A DNA stretch of 64,000 nt from assembly GCF_023657595.1 (NCBI RefSeq), contig NZ_CP098323.1, positions 4,550,001 through 4,614,000 of the forward strand. Reading direction: 5' to 3'. The notes beneath the pieces were generated by a model, which was not told the origin of the DNA, searched no databases, and saw only the letters and a program-made list of their open reading frames with translations. Shown here in pieces: positions 43,744-52,815 of this stretch. The stretch's first letter is position 1. The number at the start of each line of letters is the position of its first letter. The stretch is from Cytobacillus firmus. Lineage in GTDB: Bacteria; Bacillota; Bacilli; Bacillales; Cytobacillaceae. Position numbers and translations under genes: made by a program.

Positions 43744-43831
43744 TGCAAATTGAGTGGGGAAGGTTGCAAAAAGATGGGTGATTCTGCAAATAGAAAGGGA
43801 CTTTGTGCAAATAGAACAGAAAAATTGCAAA
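43743..43831. repeat. Phased array of five TGCAAA elements
   Basis: TTGCAAA-like heptamers start at 43743, 43764, 43784, 43805 and 43825: spacings of 21, 20, 21 and 20 bp, i.e. two helical turns each. The sequence between them is only loosely conserved (TGCAAATAGAA in two). Confidence 0.65.
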
Positions 43832-43844
43832 TCAGCTGCCTGCT

Positions 43845-43908
43845 TATCATTTAATTGGAGAAATTTCCTAGTGACAGCTGCCACCAAAAGTTTGCCGAAT
43901 GTGAACTT
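43845..43908. repeat. 63-bp direct repeat, copy 2
   Basis: First 34 bases identical to copy 1 (43681), then an imperfect match through GAATGTGAACTT. The two copies bracket the phased TGCAAA array. Confidence 0.8.
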
Positions 43909-43937
43909 GTCACTTAAGAGTTATACATCGTCTATCA

Positions 43938-43974
43938 AATAAAAAGGGATGCAAACGATATAAGTTCGCATCCT
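43938..43974 (-). terminator. Terminator of the catabolic operon
   Basis: Minus-strand stem GGATGCGAAC / GTTTGCATCC with a 7-base loop followed by CTTTTTATTTG, 25 bp past the last stop codon. Confidence 0.88.
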
Positions 43975-43997
43975 TCTAGTATTTAATGGAATTTTCT

Positions 43998-45344
43998 TCA
44001 AAACCAATTCAGTATATAAACATACAAAAAGGCCATCCCCGTAACAGAGAGAAAGTATGCCCCATTCCATCTGAAGGCAACGGTCAGCCCGTTTTTTTGA
44101 ACACATTGGCTGATGATGATATTCATGGCGTTTAGAGGTGAAATGGAAGAAGAAAGCATCCAGGTGAATATGCACATAAATGCCACACTGACTACCGTAA
44201 TGTCAGGCATTTCCGTAAAGTTCAGCGAGGTTAGGATCAGCGGAATGACTATGATTTGATGGACTCCAAGAAAGGCCATGAACGTTACAAAAAGGATGAT
44301 AAACAAAAATAAAATACCTATAGACTGCTGTGCTGACCAATGCATGGACCGTTCCAGCAGCTGTTTTACAGGTGTATGTGATACAGCGTTGCCAAAAAGG
44401 CCAGCGCTTAAAAAGAGGCAAATCTCCATCTTCTGTGCCAGTATTTTACTCTTATATAGTGAAATCTCTTCCTTTACAGCCTTTTTTTGATTCCGAAGGA
44501 TCATCCAGCCTCCAGGCACAATGCAACAGACCATACTTACCAGCAATAGCATCGATTTTTGGGTAACCTGCTCCATGACTATCAGCAGGAGCACCAGACC
44601 AAAAACAAAGCCCGCCAGAGCATACAGATCCCTTTTTCTGCGTTTGTCAGGCGCTGAGCTTTCCGCTTCTCTCTCAAGTGCAGCCGCCTCCGCCAAAGCT
44701 CGAGCCGGACGGAATAGAATAATTCCCACAGCCATCTGCAAAATGGCAAAAAAGACACCAAATGCTACATATGAAAGATAAGTTATATTTAGATAAAACA
44801 AAACAATACCTACTGAAGCAAAGAAGGGCGACCAAATAACAGCCGGTGTAAATCCTACATAGTAAGACCTTGATAATAACTTGGATGGAATTTTGATGTT
44901 TTCGACAAAGCCGTGTACAATCCTTAAGGCCCCCATGTTCAAAATGGGAGCCAGAGTCAGCATAAATGAACTTATGCCATAGAAAGTATGGGCGGGGCTG
45001 TTTTTCAGCTCATTTAAATACGTCATTACTGTGTCAATGATCCCTTCTCTTCTTAGAGGGATGGACAGAAGCGGAGCCAGAATGAGAATGGCCAGCAGGG
45101 CCATATTCTGAGTGATGCCCTCGATCAGCAGCATGCCCCTGTCTCCGACTGCATAATGAATGATAATCCCCGCTGAGAATAGTCCCAGTGTAAATATCCT
45201 GCCCTTCCTATCCAACAAAGGCATCATGGTGAAAAATACAGCTGCAGCCGCCATTTTAAAAATTATGCTAATGTACAAATTGGGCACAAATGCCTCAAGT
45301 ATATAAAGAAAACACATACTTAATACGAGAGAAAACCGTATCAT
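43998..45344 (-). CDS. Multi-pass permease, ion-transporter-superfamily-like
   Basis: 448 aa with about 11-12 hydrophobic segments and a central charged loop (about 225-240). Two similar halves and the C-terminal SSSISPLNAMNIIIS stretch recall the SNT-type motifs of SLC13/ArsB-like anion carriers. It would import a carboxylate for the operon, alongside the TRAP system, or export a product. The family match is by form only. Last gene of the operon, 17 bp after the dehydrogenase. Confidence 0.5.
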   Translation of the reverse strand: MIRFSLVLSMCFLYILEAFVPNLYISIIFKMAAAAVFFTMMPLLDRKGRIFTLGLFSAGIIIHYAVGDRGMLLIEGITQNMALLAILILAPLLSIPLRREGIIDTVMTYLNELKNSPAHTFYGISSFMLTLAPILNMGALRIVHGFVENIKIPSKLLSRSYYVGFTPAVIWSPFFASVGIVLFYLNITYLSYVAFGVFFAILQMAVGIILFRPARALAEAAALEREAESSAPDKRRKRDLYALAGFVFGLVLLLIVMEQVTQKSMLLLVSMVCCIVPGGWMILRNQKKAVKEEISLYKSKILAQKMEICLFLSAGLFGNAVSHTPVKQLLERSMHWSAQQSIGILFLFIILFVTFMAFLGVHQIIVIPLILTSLNFTEMPDITVVSVAFMCIFTWMLSSSISPLNAMNIIISQCVQKNGLTVAFRWNGAYFLSVTGMAFLYVYILNWF

Positions 45345-45361
45345 AGAAACCCTTCTCTCTA

Positions 45362-46468
45362 TTATTTAACTCCACTGGAAGGACTTTTAACCGTAACCGG
45401 AGCATGACTGCTTAAAAGATTCATAAATTCATTGCCAAGCTGATCTGTTGAAGCTTTCCCGCCAAGATCCGGAGTTAGTGCACTCTTGTGATGGAGCAGT
45501 TCTTTCATCGTTTTCAGGATGGCGGTTCCCCAGGCCGGTTCACCAAAATGATCCATCATCTGGCTGACGGACCAGATGGCAGCCAGAGGGTTGGCAAGAC
45601 CTTTACCGGCAATGTCTGGTGCGGATCCGTGAATAGGCTCGAACATGGACGGAAACTCCCTTTCAGGATTGATATTCGCTCCCGCAGCCAGCCCGAGTCC
45701 ACCTGTAATCGCAGCACCCAGATCGGTTAGAATGTCTCCGAATAAATTGGAGGTAACGACAATCTCAAATCTTTCCGGCTGCTGAACAAAGTAGAGGCTT
45801 GCTGCATCCACCAAATAGGAGTAAGTTTTGACATCCGGATATTCTTTCCCTACTTCAATAAATACCTCATCCCAGAACACCATGGAATAATTCAGTGCAT
45901 TGGCTTTACTGATGCTTGTTAAGGTCTTTTTCTGTTTGCGGGCTTCTTCATATGCATAGCGAATAATGCGTTCTGTTCCTTTCCTTGAAAACACACCGGT
46001 CTGCAGGACTACCTCCTCAGGCTTTCCTTTGAATAGCCAATCTCCTGCTCCGGCGTATTCCCCTTCGCTATTCTCCCGTATCACCAGAAAGTCGATCTCT
46101 TTTTCCCCTTTGTTTTTAAGCGGTGTCAGCTCCGGGTGCAGAAGTTTAATAGGACGAATGTTTACATACTGATCAAATTCCTTCCGGATCTTCAGAAGCA
46201 GGTCCCACAGTGAAATATGGTCCGGTACACCAGGGTAGCCTACTGCCCCTAAATAGATCGCATCAAATTCTTTTAGTTGGTGAATCCCATCATCAGCCAT
46301 CATCTTTCCATTATCCAAATAATACTCGCAGCCCCACGGGAACTCCGTAAACGAAAAAGATAGACCGGGATCCAGCTCCTCCATTTTTTTTAACACTTTC
46401 ACTCCTTCTGCCACAACCTCCGGGCCGATTCCATCCCCAGGGATCAGCGCAATTTTCCAATGCTTCAT
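45362..46468 (-). CDS. Tartrate dehydrogenase / D-malate dehydrogenase-type enzyme
   Basis: Isocitrate/isopropylmalate dehydrogenase family, 368 aa. IPGDGIGPEVV at the N-terminus; LWDLLLKIRKEFDQYVNIRP is the substrate-helix region typical of tartrate/D-malate enzymes (TtuC, DmlA, YcsA) rather than LeuB; metal ligands in TSNLFGDILTDLGAAITGGL; the adenine site HGSAPDIAGKGLANP. The family oxidises and decarboxylates D-malate, tartrate or 3-alkylmalates with NAD and Mn2+. Here it would process a hydroxy-dicarboxylate linked to the pathway of this operon. Spacing to both neighbours is small. Confidence 0.85.
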   Translation of the reverse strand: MKHWKIALIPGDGIGPEVVAEGVKVLKKMEELDPGLSFSFTEFPWGCEYYLDNGKMMADDGIHQLKEFDAIYLGAVGYPGVPDHISLWDLLLKIRKEFDQYVNIRPIKLLHPELTPLKNKGEKEIDFLVIRENSEGEYAGAGDWLFKGKPEEVVLQTGVFSRKGTERIIRYAYEEARKQKKTLTSISKANALNYSMVFWDEVFIEVGKEYPDVKTYSYLVDAASLYFVQQPERFEIVVTSNLFGDILTDLGAAITGGLGLAAGANINPEREFPSMFEPIHGSAPDIAGKGLANPLAAIWSVSQMMDHFGEPAWGTAILKTMKELLHHKSALTPDLGGKASTDQLGNEFMNLLSSHAPVTVKSPSSGVK

Positions 46469-46479
46469 CTCATAACCTC

Positions 46480-47241
46480 CTATGCTTTTGGGCCACCGGC
46501 AACATACAGGACCTGACCGCTAATAAAAGAGGATGCCGGACTTGCAAAAAAGCTTGCGGCCTGTGCGATATCTTCTGGTGTACCAGCCCTATTAACCGGA
46601 ATTTGCTTTACTTTGGATTCAATTAATTCCTGAAAGGAAATGCCAAGCCGTTCTGCGACTGCCTTTGTCATATCTGTCATAATAAACCCGGGGGCAATGG
46701 CATTCACGGTAATATTGTATTGTCCCAGTTCAATAGCCAGTGTTTTCGTAAAACCCTGAATCCCGGCCTTTGCCGCTGCGTAATTGGCCTGCCCCCTGCT
46801 TCCCAGGGCTGATACGGAAGATAGATTGATGATTCTTCCATATTTGTTTTGAACCATTAATTTCTGGGCATATTTACTGCAAAGGAAAGTACCCTTCAAG
46901 TGAACATTCATAACGCTGTCCCAATCATCGGCATTCATTTTAAATATCAGGTTATCCCGGATGATTCCGGCATTATTGACTAAAATGTCCGCCCTTCCAT
47001 GCCTTTCCTCTATATGAGAAAAAAACCGTTCCACTTCCTGTTCATTGGTGATATCCGCCTTGAACACTTCTGCAGCCAAGCCTTTTTCCTGCAATTCATG
47101 TCTGGTCTCATTTAATGCTTCCTCATTAATGTCCACTAAATAGACATAGGCACCTTCCGAGGCCAGTCTTCCGGCTATTTCCCTGCCAATCCCCCTGCTT
47201 GCGCCAGTGACAACAGCTACCTGGTTTTCTTGACTAAACAA
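46480..47241 (-). CDS. Short-chain dehydrogenase, FabG-like
   Basis: Classical SDR, 253 aa. NAD(P) motif TGASRGIGREIA; NNAG at about 90; Ser-Tyr-Lys triad in NLSSVSAL and YAAAK; substrate loop PGFIMTDMTKA. The Asp-rich VDINEE after beta-2 suggests NAD preference over NADP. Likely a 3-hydroxyacyl or hydroxy-acid oxidoreductase in the pathway. It overlaps the monooxygenase gene by 25 bp. Confidence 0.88.
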   Translation of the reverse strand: MFSQENQVAVVTGASRGIGREIAGRLASEGAYVYLVDINEEALNETRHELQEKGLAAEVFKADITNEQEVERFFSHIEERHGRADILVNNAGIIRDNLIFKMNADDWDSVMNVHLKGTFLCSKYAQKLMVQNKYGRIINLSSVSALGSRGQANYAAAKAGIQGFTKTLAIELGQYNITVNAIAPGFIMTDMTKAVAERLGISFQELIESKVKQIPVNRAGTPEDIAQAASFFASPASSFISGQVLYVAGGPKA

Positions 47242-48215
47242 TAGCTTCGCTCCTGTCTATTAAAATTCCTGTACAAATATTCAATCTGCTGTTCGTATTC
47301 CTGCACTATATCCTTGATAATGTCTTCTGTCTTTTTAATTTCATTTATTAATCCGATGGTCTGTCCTAATGAGATGACACCGGAATGTTCATTGCCATTT
47401 TTAATTAATTCCATATAGGATTCACCGCTTATATATGGAAAGATCTCCTCTAAAGCTGCTCCGCCTTCTTCCTTTTTCAGCAGCTCCAGCGCACGCTCTG
47501 TTTTCATTACTCTCATGGCTTTCCCGATTGATTTTTTCACAAGCAGGGTATCTGTTTCCTGAAGCTTTATCAATTTGTCTTTGATTGACTCATGGAGTGC
47601 TGTTTCCCTGGAAGCCAAAAACCTTGTACCCATCTGCACTCCTTGTGCCCCTAAAGCAAAAGCAGCAAGAGCAGATTTTCCCGTTGAAAACCCTCCTGCT
47701 GCAATGACAGGTATCGAAAGCTCCTGAACAGCCTTTTGAATCAAGGTAAGACTGGTTACATCCTCTTTGCCCGGATGGCCCCCGCACTCATATCCAACCA
47801 CGACCACTGCATCGCAGCCAATTGATTCCGCTTTTCTGGCAAATCTTACAGAAGGCACGACATGAACGACTTTTATTCCGTTTGCTTTAAGGCTCTCCAT
47901 ATATTTCTCGGGGTTATTTCCAGAGGTGAACACAATGGGCACACGGGCTTCGATTGCCCCTTCCACATATTCATCCATCGGCTTGCGGATTCCAAGAGCG
48001 ATATTTACGCCAAAGGGTTTGGATGTGAGCTTTCTTGCCGACTCAATATCCTCGAGCATTTCTTCCTTGGAGGAAAAGCTTCCAGCTGTTATAAGGCCGA
48101 GTCCGCCTGCATTCGATACCGCGGAAACAAGCGGTGATGTTCCAAGCCCTTGAAGCCCCCCTTGGATAATGGGATAGCGGATGTCAAACATCTCTGTGAC
48201 AGCTGTTTGCATCAT
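47217..48215 (-). CDS. Nitronate monooxygenase / 2-nitropropane dioxygenase family protein
   Basis: FMN TIM-barrel enzyme, 332 aa. RYPIIQGGLQGLGTSPLVSA at the start, GGLGLI, VVVGYECGGHPG and PVIAAGGFSTG for the phosphate-binding loop, and GAQGVQMGTRFLAS. Family members are nitronate monooxygenases, FabK-type enoyl reductases or enzymes of unknown substrate; in beta-oxidation-like clusters the role is usually unassigned. The His that marks class I enzymes would be in GGHPG. It overlaps the thioesterase gene by 4 bp. Confidence 0.8.
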   Translation of the reverse strand: MMQTAVTEMFDIRYPIIQGGLQGLGTSPLVSAVSNAGGLGLITAGSFSSKEEMLEDIESARKLTSKPFGVNIALGIRKPMDEYVEGAIEARVPIVFTSGNNPEKYMESLKANGIKVVHVVPSVRFARKAESIGCDAVVVVGYECGGHPGKEDVTSLTLIQKAVQELSIPVIAAGGFSTGKSALAAFALGAQGVQMGTRFLASRETALHESIKDKLIKLQETDTLLVKKSIGKAMRVMKTERALELLKKEEGGAALEEIFPYISGESYMELIKNGNEHSGVISLGQTIGLINEIKKTEDIIKDIVQEYEQQIEYLYRNFNRQERSYCLVKKTR

Positions 48216-48625
48216 CCCTTTTCACCTATCGACAGCTTAAAGGTTCCGGTGCAATGTCCAATCAGTTCACCGTCTTCATTCATTAGCCTGCCTTCGATTA
48301 ATACCGTGCTGCGGTTCTGATGAATAATCTCTGCTTCGGAGTATACCGTTCCTTCCATCACAGATTTAAGATATTGAATGTTTAGATGGATTGTCGCAAC
48401 CTCATCATATCCCAGCGACCTGCCTGCCATGCCCATTGCTGTATCCATTACGGATGCATAGATGCCGCCGTGGACAGAATTTCTTACATTTATGAACTCT
48501 TTCTGTATGGGCAGCGCCAGCAGAACATAGCCTTTTTTTAATTCTTTTAGCTCCAGCCCAATAAAGGTCCAAAACGGGCTGTTTTCAAAATCTGTTTTCA
48601 CTTTCTGCAGATGTTCTGCTGTCAT
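48212..48625 (-). CDS. PaaI-type hotdog thioesterase
   Basis: 137 aa hotdog-fold thioesterase. The central helix block NVRNSVHGGIYASVMDTAMG has the HGG and Asp typical of PaaI/YdiI proteins. It would hydrolyse an acyl- or aryl-CoA intermediate to free CoA. It is coupled by 4-bp overlaps on both sides. Confidence 0.85.
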   Translation of the reverse strand: MTAEHLQKVKTDFENSPFWTFIGLELKELKKGYVLLALPIQKEFINVRNSVHGGIYASVMDTAMGMAGRSLGYDEVATIHLNIQYLKSVMEGTVYSEAEIIHQNRSTVLIEGRLMNEDGELIGHCTGTFKLSIGEKG

Positions 48626-49632
48626 GAAAATAACCCCTTCCCTGCTTCAGTCAGTTCAGTTCGATTGGCTATTACAGAAAGCTTTTGACCTTGAATGGCA
48701 AGTATTAGGTTCTCTGCAATCAGCATGGAGGTTTTCCTTGCCGCCTCAAGACTGATCCCGCCAATGTGCGGACTCATGGTTACTTGCTTAAGCTGAAAAA
48801 ACGGGTGATCAGGAGGCGGGGGCTCATCTGCAAAAACATCGATCCCTGCACCCAGAATACGATTCTGTTTCAATGCCTCTGCCAAATCTTCCTCGTTGAT
48901 CACGCCGCCCCGGGCAGTGTTTATCAGTACCGCTGTTTCTTTCATAAGCGAAAGCAAATTATAATCTACCAGTTTATCTGTTTCTATGGTTAATGGGATA
49001 TGTAAGCTTACAGCATCACTTTTAGAAAAAACATTTTCTAAAGAAGTGGTTAGTTCCACTCCTATACGGTCAGCCGCTTGCTGTTTATCTGCATTGATTG
49101 TTCTGACATAAGCCATAGCTTTCATTCCGAAGCCATGGACTAAGATCCTGGCAGCTTTTTGCGCTATACTCCCAAAGCCAATAAGCCCCAGCTGCTTTCC
49201 TTCCAATTCAAGAGTAAATTCCCCGTCCCTCGACTGAAAGTTTCCACTCCTGGTTTCCCTGTCAAAATAGGCCGTTTTCTTCATTACCGCTAAGAGCAGG
49301 CTCACTGCATGTTCTGCTGTTGCCGTACTATTGAGCTTTGGAGCATGTAAAATGGGTATCCCCATCTTTGTTGCATATTCTACATCTATATTGTCAAGGC
49401 CCACTCCAGCTCCAGAAATAGCCTTTACTTGATGGCAGCTGTCCAAAATGGCAGGTGTAATCCTTGCCGGGGCCCGGAGGATGATTCCATCAACCTTATT
49501 ATTCTGAAGGTAGCTGCAAATCTCTGATTCGTTATATTCGGTGAATTTCTTCACTTCAGCATGTTTGTTCAGTACATCCTCCCCATCTGCATGATACATG
49601 GGGAGAATCTGAACAATATGAGGTCTGTTCAT
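48622..49632 (-). CDS. D-isomer-specific 2-hydroxyacid dehydrogenase (SerA/HPR-like)
   Basis: 336 aa. Rossmann loop GLIGFGSIAQKAA; active-site residues in NTARGGVINEEDL (Arg), DVFADEPPPPDHP (Glu) and SPHIGG (His). Related to phosphoglycerate and hydroxypyruvate reductases but without the C-terminal ACT domain of SerA. It should interconvert a 2-hydroxy acid and a 2-oxo acid in this pathway. The gene starts 21 bp after the thiolase. Confidence 0.87.
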   Translation of the reverse strand: MNRPHIVQILPMYHADGEDVLNKHAEVKKFTEYNESEICSYLQNNKVDGIILRAPARITPAILDSCHQVKAISGAGVGLDNIDVEYATKMGIPILHAPKLNSTATAEHAVSLLLAVMKKTAYFDRETRSGNFQSRDGEFTLELEGKQLGLIGFGSIAQKAARILVHGFGMKAMAYVRTINADKQQAADRIGVELTTSLENVFSKSDAVSLHIPLTIETDKLVDYNLLSLMKETAVLINTARGGVINEEDLAEALKQNRILGAGIDVFADEPPPPDHPFFQLKQVTMSPHIGGISLEAARKTSMLIAENLILAIQGQKLSVIANRTELTEAGKGLFS

Positions 49633-49653
49633 CTCAACACTCCTTCATGGATA

Positions 49654-50847
49654 TTATGAAACTTGAAGGTTTTCGACTATGGTGGTAATTCCCTGGCCGC
49701 CTCCAATACAAAGAGTGACCAGACCATATTTTTCGCCTCTCCGTTCCATTTCGTGAAGAAGCTTTGTCATCAGAATGGCTCCTGTGGCTCCAATAGGATG
49801 GCCTAAAGCAATGGCTCCGCCGTTTACATTCACCTTATTAATATCCATTCCGGATTCACGGATGACAGAAAGTGCCTGAGCTGCAAATGCTTCATTCAAC
49901 TCTATCAGTCCAATGTCATCCATCGATAAACCACATTGCTTTAACGCTTTAAATGTAGAGATGACAGGACCAATCCCCATAATCTCAGGTGATACTCCAC
50001 TCACAGCCTGGGCAATGATTTTTGCTTTTGGCTTTAAGCCATATTCATTTACTTTCGCTTCATTCATCATCAAAATGACGGAAGCACCGTCATTGCGGCC
50101 GCTGGCATTGCCTGCTGTCACGGTTCCATTTTCCTTAAAAACCGCCTTAAGCTTCGAGAGCTTCCCGATATTTGTACTGCGCGGATGCTCATCCACACTA
50201 AAAAGCTGTGTTTCTCTTTTTTGCTTATATTCAACCGGGATGATTTCCTTTTCAAAACGTCCAGATTCAATGGCTGCATGCGCAAGCTCCTGGCTGCGAA
50301 GCGCAAATTCATCCTGTTCTTCCCTTGAAATAGCATACTTCTCAGCCAGGTTTTCAGCGGTTAATCCCATTGTCAGATTCCCGTATTTTTCGATTGGCTG
50401 GGAACAAGGCTGGCTTTCGGTATTCGGGTCCAGAATTTGTGCATTTCCGGCCTGGAATCCATAACGGGCGTTCCGGATATAGTAAGGTGCTGTGCTCATG
50501 CTTTCAGCTCCTCCGGCCACGACTACATCAGAGTAGCCAAGCCTGATTTGCATATCCGCATTATTGATGGCCTGAAGCCCGGATCCGCATTGGCGGTGAA
50601 CCGTGTAGCCTGTAACCTCAATAGGCAGCTCCGCCCTTAAGGCGGCCAGACGCGCAAGATTGGAAGTATCCGCACTTTGCTTGGCTTGGCCAAGGATCAC
50701 TTCATCCACTTGTACACCCGTATGAGAACGATTCAATACTTCCCGAATGACTTTCTCTGCAAGATGATCAACCGGGACGTCTTTTATCGTTCCGCCCATT
50801 CTGCCAATTGCTGTCCGGACAGATTCGACAATATATGCTTGGTTCAT
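49654..50847 (-). CDS. Acetyl-CoA C-acyltransferase (thiolase)
   Basis: 397 aa, full length. Nucleophile Cys87 in HRQCGSGLQAI, His in GHPIGATGA and second Cys in TLCIGGGQG. It cleaves a 3-ketoacyl-CoA with CoA to give acetyl-CoA or the reverse. Last step of the beta-oxidation set. It begins 3 bp after the acyl-CoA dehydrogenase. Confidence 0.93.
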   Translation of the reverse strand: MNQAYIVESVRTAIGRMGGTIKDVPVDHLAEKVIREVLNRSHTGVQVDEVILGQAKQSADTSNLARLAALRAELPIEVTGYTVHRQCGSGLQAINNADMQIRLGYSDVVVAGGAESMSTAPYYIRNARYGFQAGNAQILDPNTESQPCSQPIEKYGNLTMGLTAENLAEKYAISREEQDEFALRSQELAHAAIESGRFEKEIIPVEYKQKRETQLFSVDEHPRSTNIGKLSKLKAVFKENGTVTAGNASGRNDGASVILMMNEAKVNEYGLKPKAKIIAQAVSGVSPEIMGIGPVISTFKALKQCGLSMDDIGLIELNEAFAAQALSVIRESGMDINKVNVNGGAIALGHPIGATGAILMTKLLHEMERRGEKYGLVTLCIGGGQGITTIVENLQVS

Positions 50848-50850
50848 GCC

Positions 50851-52011
50851 TTACACCCCCACATAGGAGGATTCCCGCTTAAGCTCATTCGCAATGATAT
50901 TGCGCTGAATCTCAGAGGTTCCTTCGTAGATTTTTGTAATTCTTGCATCCCTGTAGTAGCGTTCAATCGGATAGTCTCTCATATAGCCGATTCCGCCATG
51001 GATTTGCACGGCTAAGTCTGCCACTTTGTTATATACTTCTGACGCAAATAGCTTTGCAATAGCAGCCTCTTTCACAACCCTCATTTTTTGATCGGTCATC
51101 CAGGCAACCCGGTACGTCATGGATCTAAGCACTTCGATTTGCATGCTGATGTCGGCCAGCATATGCTGAACAGCCTGCACCTCGATGATCGGCTTGCCAA
51201 ATTGCTCCCGTTCCTGGGTATATTGCAGGCAGTGCTCAAGAAGCTTTTCACAGGAGCCAAGGTTTCTGGCAGCCAGGCCAGCGCGGCCATTGGCCAGGAT
51301 TTTCAGTGCATTGATATATCCCTGTCCTTCTGTACCAAGAATGTTCTCGGCGGGAACCTCCATATTCTCAAAGAAAAGCTCAGCCGAATGGGAGCCTCTT
51401 AACCCCATTTTTTGTTCGACACTTCCAAGGACAAAGCCGGGGAAGTCTTTTTCAACTATAAAGGAGGTAATTCCTTTCGCTCCTTTTGCCCGGTCCGTTA
51501 CTGCCATCACGGTAAAAACGTGCCCGTCAACTGCATTCGTAATATAATGCTTGGATCCATTTAATATATATTTGTCACCTTTTCTGACAGCAGTCGTTTT
51601 CAGTGCCGCTGCGTTCGAGCCAGCGCTCGGTTCCGTTAAAGCAAAAGCGCCGACCCATTCCCCGGTTGCCATTTTCGGCAGGTATTTTTGCTTTTGCTCT
51701 TCTGTTCCAAGCTCCACTATTCCGACAGAGCCGATTCCCGTATGTGCCCCTATTAAAGTGGTATAGCCATTATGTGTTTTGCCAAGCTCTTCATAAATGG
51801 CGCACTTTCCGACCATGTCTAGCCCGAGCCCGCCATATTCTTCCGGAATGCTTAATCCGAATAAGCCCATTTCCTTGGACATCTCCACCAGCTTTTCCGG
51901 TATCATATCTTTCTCTTCAATTTCCATCGCCAATGGTTCTGCTTCTTCTTTTACAAATTTACGCACATTTTCTCTTAAAAAATTTATATCTTCAGAAAAA
52001 TTAAAGTCCAT
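50851..52011 (-). CDS. Acyl-CoA dehydrogenase
   Basis: 386 aa from the ATG at 52011 ([13 protein letters not shown]), behind AAGGGAG; a longer reading from 52098 overlaps the hydratase and is not supported. FAD and substrate blocks: [56 protein letters not shown]-type [15 protein letters not shown] and the C-terminal [10 protein letters not shown], where Glu is the catalytic base. It oxidises a short-chain acyl-CoA to enoyl-CoA, passing electrons to ETF. The substrate size is not readable. Confidence 0.93.
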   Translation of the reverse strand: MDFNFSEDINFLRENVRKFVKEEAEPLAMEIEEKDMIPEKLVEMSKEMGLFGLSIPEEYGGLGLDMVGKCAIYEELGKTHNGYTTLIGAHTGIGSVGIVELGTEEQKQKYLPKMATGEWVGAFALTEPSAGSNAAALKTTAVRKGDKYILNGSKHYITNAVDGHVFTVMAVTDRAKGAKGITSFIVEKDFPGFVLGSVEQKMGLRGSHSAELFFENMEVPAENILGTEGQGYINALKILANGRAGLAARNLGSCEKLLEHCLQYTQEREQFGKPIIEVQAVQHMLADISMQIEVLRSMTYRVAWMTDQKMRVVKEAAIAKLFASEVYNKVADLAVQIHGGIGYMRDYPIERYYRDARITKIYEGTSEIQRNIIANELKRESSYVGV

Positions 52012-52024
52012 TTCTGTCTCTCCC

Positions 52025-52804
52025 TTATTGGTTAGTAAACTCTGCCGTTCTTTTTTCCAGGAATGCTGCCGTACCTTCTCTTTTGTCCTCTGTCCCAAAA
52101 GCTACAGCCTGTGAAAGCTTCTCAATCAGCATGGCTGTCTCCAGGTCAATATCATAGCCTTTGTGGACTGCAAGCTTTGCCAGCTTGATTGCAACCGGGC
52201 CTTTTTTAAGAATCTGAGAGGCAACCTCCTCTGCTTTCGCATCCAATTCATCATCGGCTGCAAGGTATGTGACCAGACCGATTCTTTCGGCTTCTTCTCC
52301 ATCTATGATTTTGCCTGTCAGGATCATATCAAGTGCCCTTCCCTTGCCAACCACCCTGGACAGGCGCTGTGTTCCGCCTGCTCCAGGAATGATGCCCAGG
52401 TTAAGCTCCGGCAAGCCGAATTTTGCTCCCTTCGCTGCGATCCGAATGTCACAGGCAAGGGCCAGCTCGCACCCTCCACCCAGTGCATACCCCTTTACAG
52501 CTGCAATCGTTACTTTGCCCGATTGTTCGATTTTTTTGTAGAGCCCCTGCATGCCCGGAATCAATGCCTCAAGCATTTTTCTTTCATGAAGCTGTTTTAT
52601 ATCCGCTCCTGCTGCAAAGGACTTTTCCCCTGCTCCCTGGATGATGATGCATTTCACCTCATCATTTGCTTCTGCCCAGCTAAAGGCATCTCCGAGCTCC
52701 TGGAGAGTCTCCTGATTTAATGCATTACGCTGTTCAGGACGGTTAATGGTCAGCCACATAACCCCCTTTTCGATTTGAATAAGCAGATTTTCGTATTGAT
52801 GCAC
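52025..52804 (-). CDS. Enoyl-CoA hydratase
   Basis: 259 aa from a GTG at 52804, seven bases after AAGGGG; the longer in-frame reading from 52894 overlaps the HBD stop and would not be usual. Crotonase-fold motifs: [11 protein letters not shown] for the oxyanion hole, [11 protein letters not shown], and [20 protein letters not shown] with the two Glu. It adds water to enoyl-CoA. Lies between HBD and the acyl-CoA dehydrogenase. Confidence 0.92.
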   Translation of the reverse strand: MHQYENLLIQIEKGVMWLTINRPEQRNALNQETLQELGDAFSWAEANDEVKCIIIQGAGEKSFAAGADIKQLHERKMLEALIPGMQGLYKKIEQSGKVTIAAVKGYALGGGCELALACDIRIAAKGAKFGLPELNLGIIPGAGGTQRLSRVVGKGRALDMILTGKIIDGEEAERIGLVTYLAADDELDAKAEEVASQILKKGPVAIKLAKLAVHKGYDIDLETAMLIEKLSQAVAFGTEDKREGTAAFLEKRTAEFTNQ

Positions 52805-52815
52805 GTTCTCACCCC

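Noticed and set aside
43681-43908. CRISPR array
   Set aside because: The repeats are two long units and a 20/21-bp phased hexamer, not regular repeat-spacer units, and no cas genes are present.
43687-43942. Overlapping frames of 62-72 codons on both strands in the repeat region
   Set aside because: They translate the 63-bp repeats and the TGCAAA array; no start site with an RBS.
49913-50464. Open frame of 183 codons opposite the thiolase gene
   Set aside because: Ser/Phe/Pro-rich translation typical of an antisense frame; the thiolase with all active-site residues occupies the other strand.
52163-52720. Open frame of 185 codons opposite the enoyl-CoA hydratase
   Set aside because: Fully inside a well-supported crotonase gene, no RBS, Cys/Phe-rich nonsense composition.
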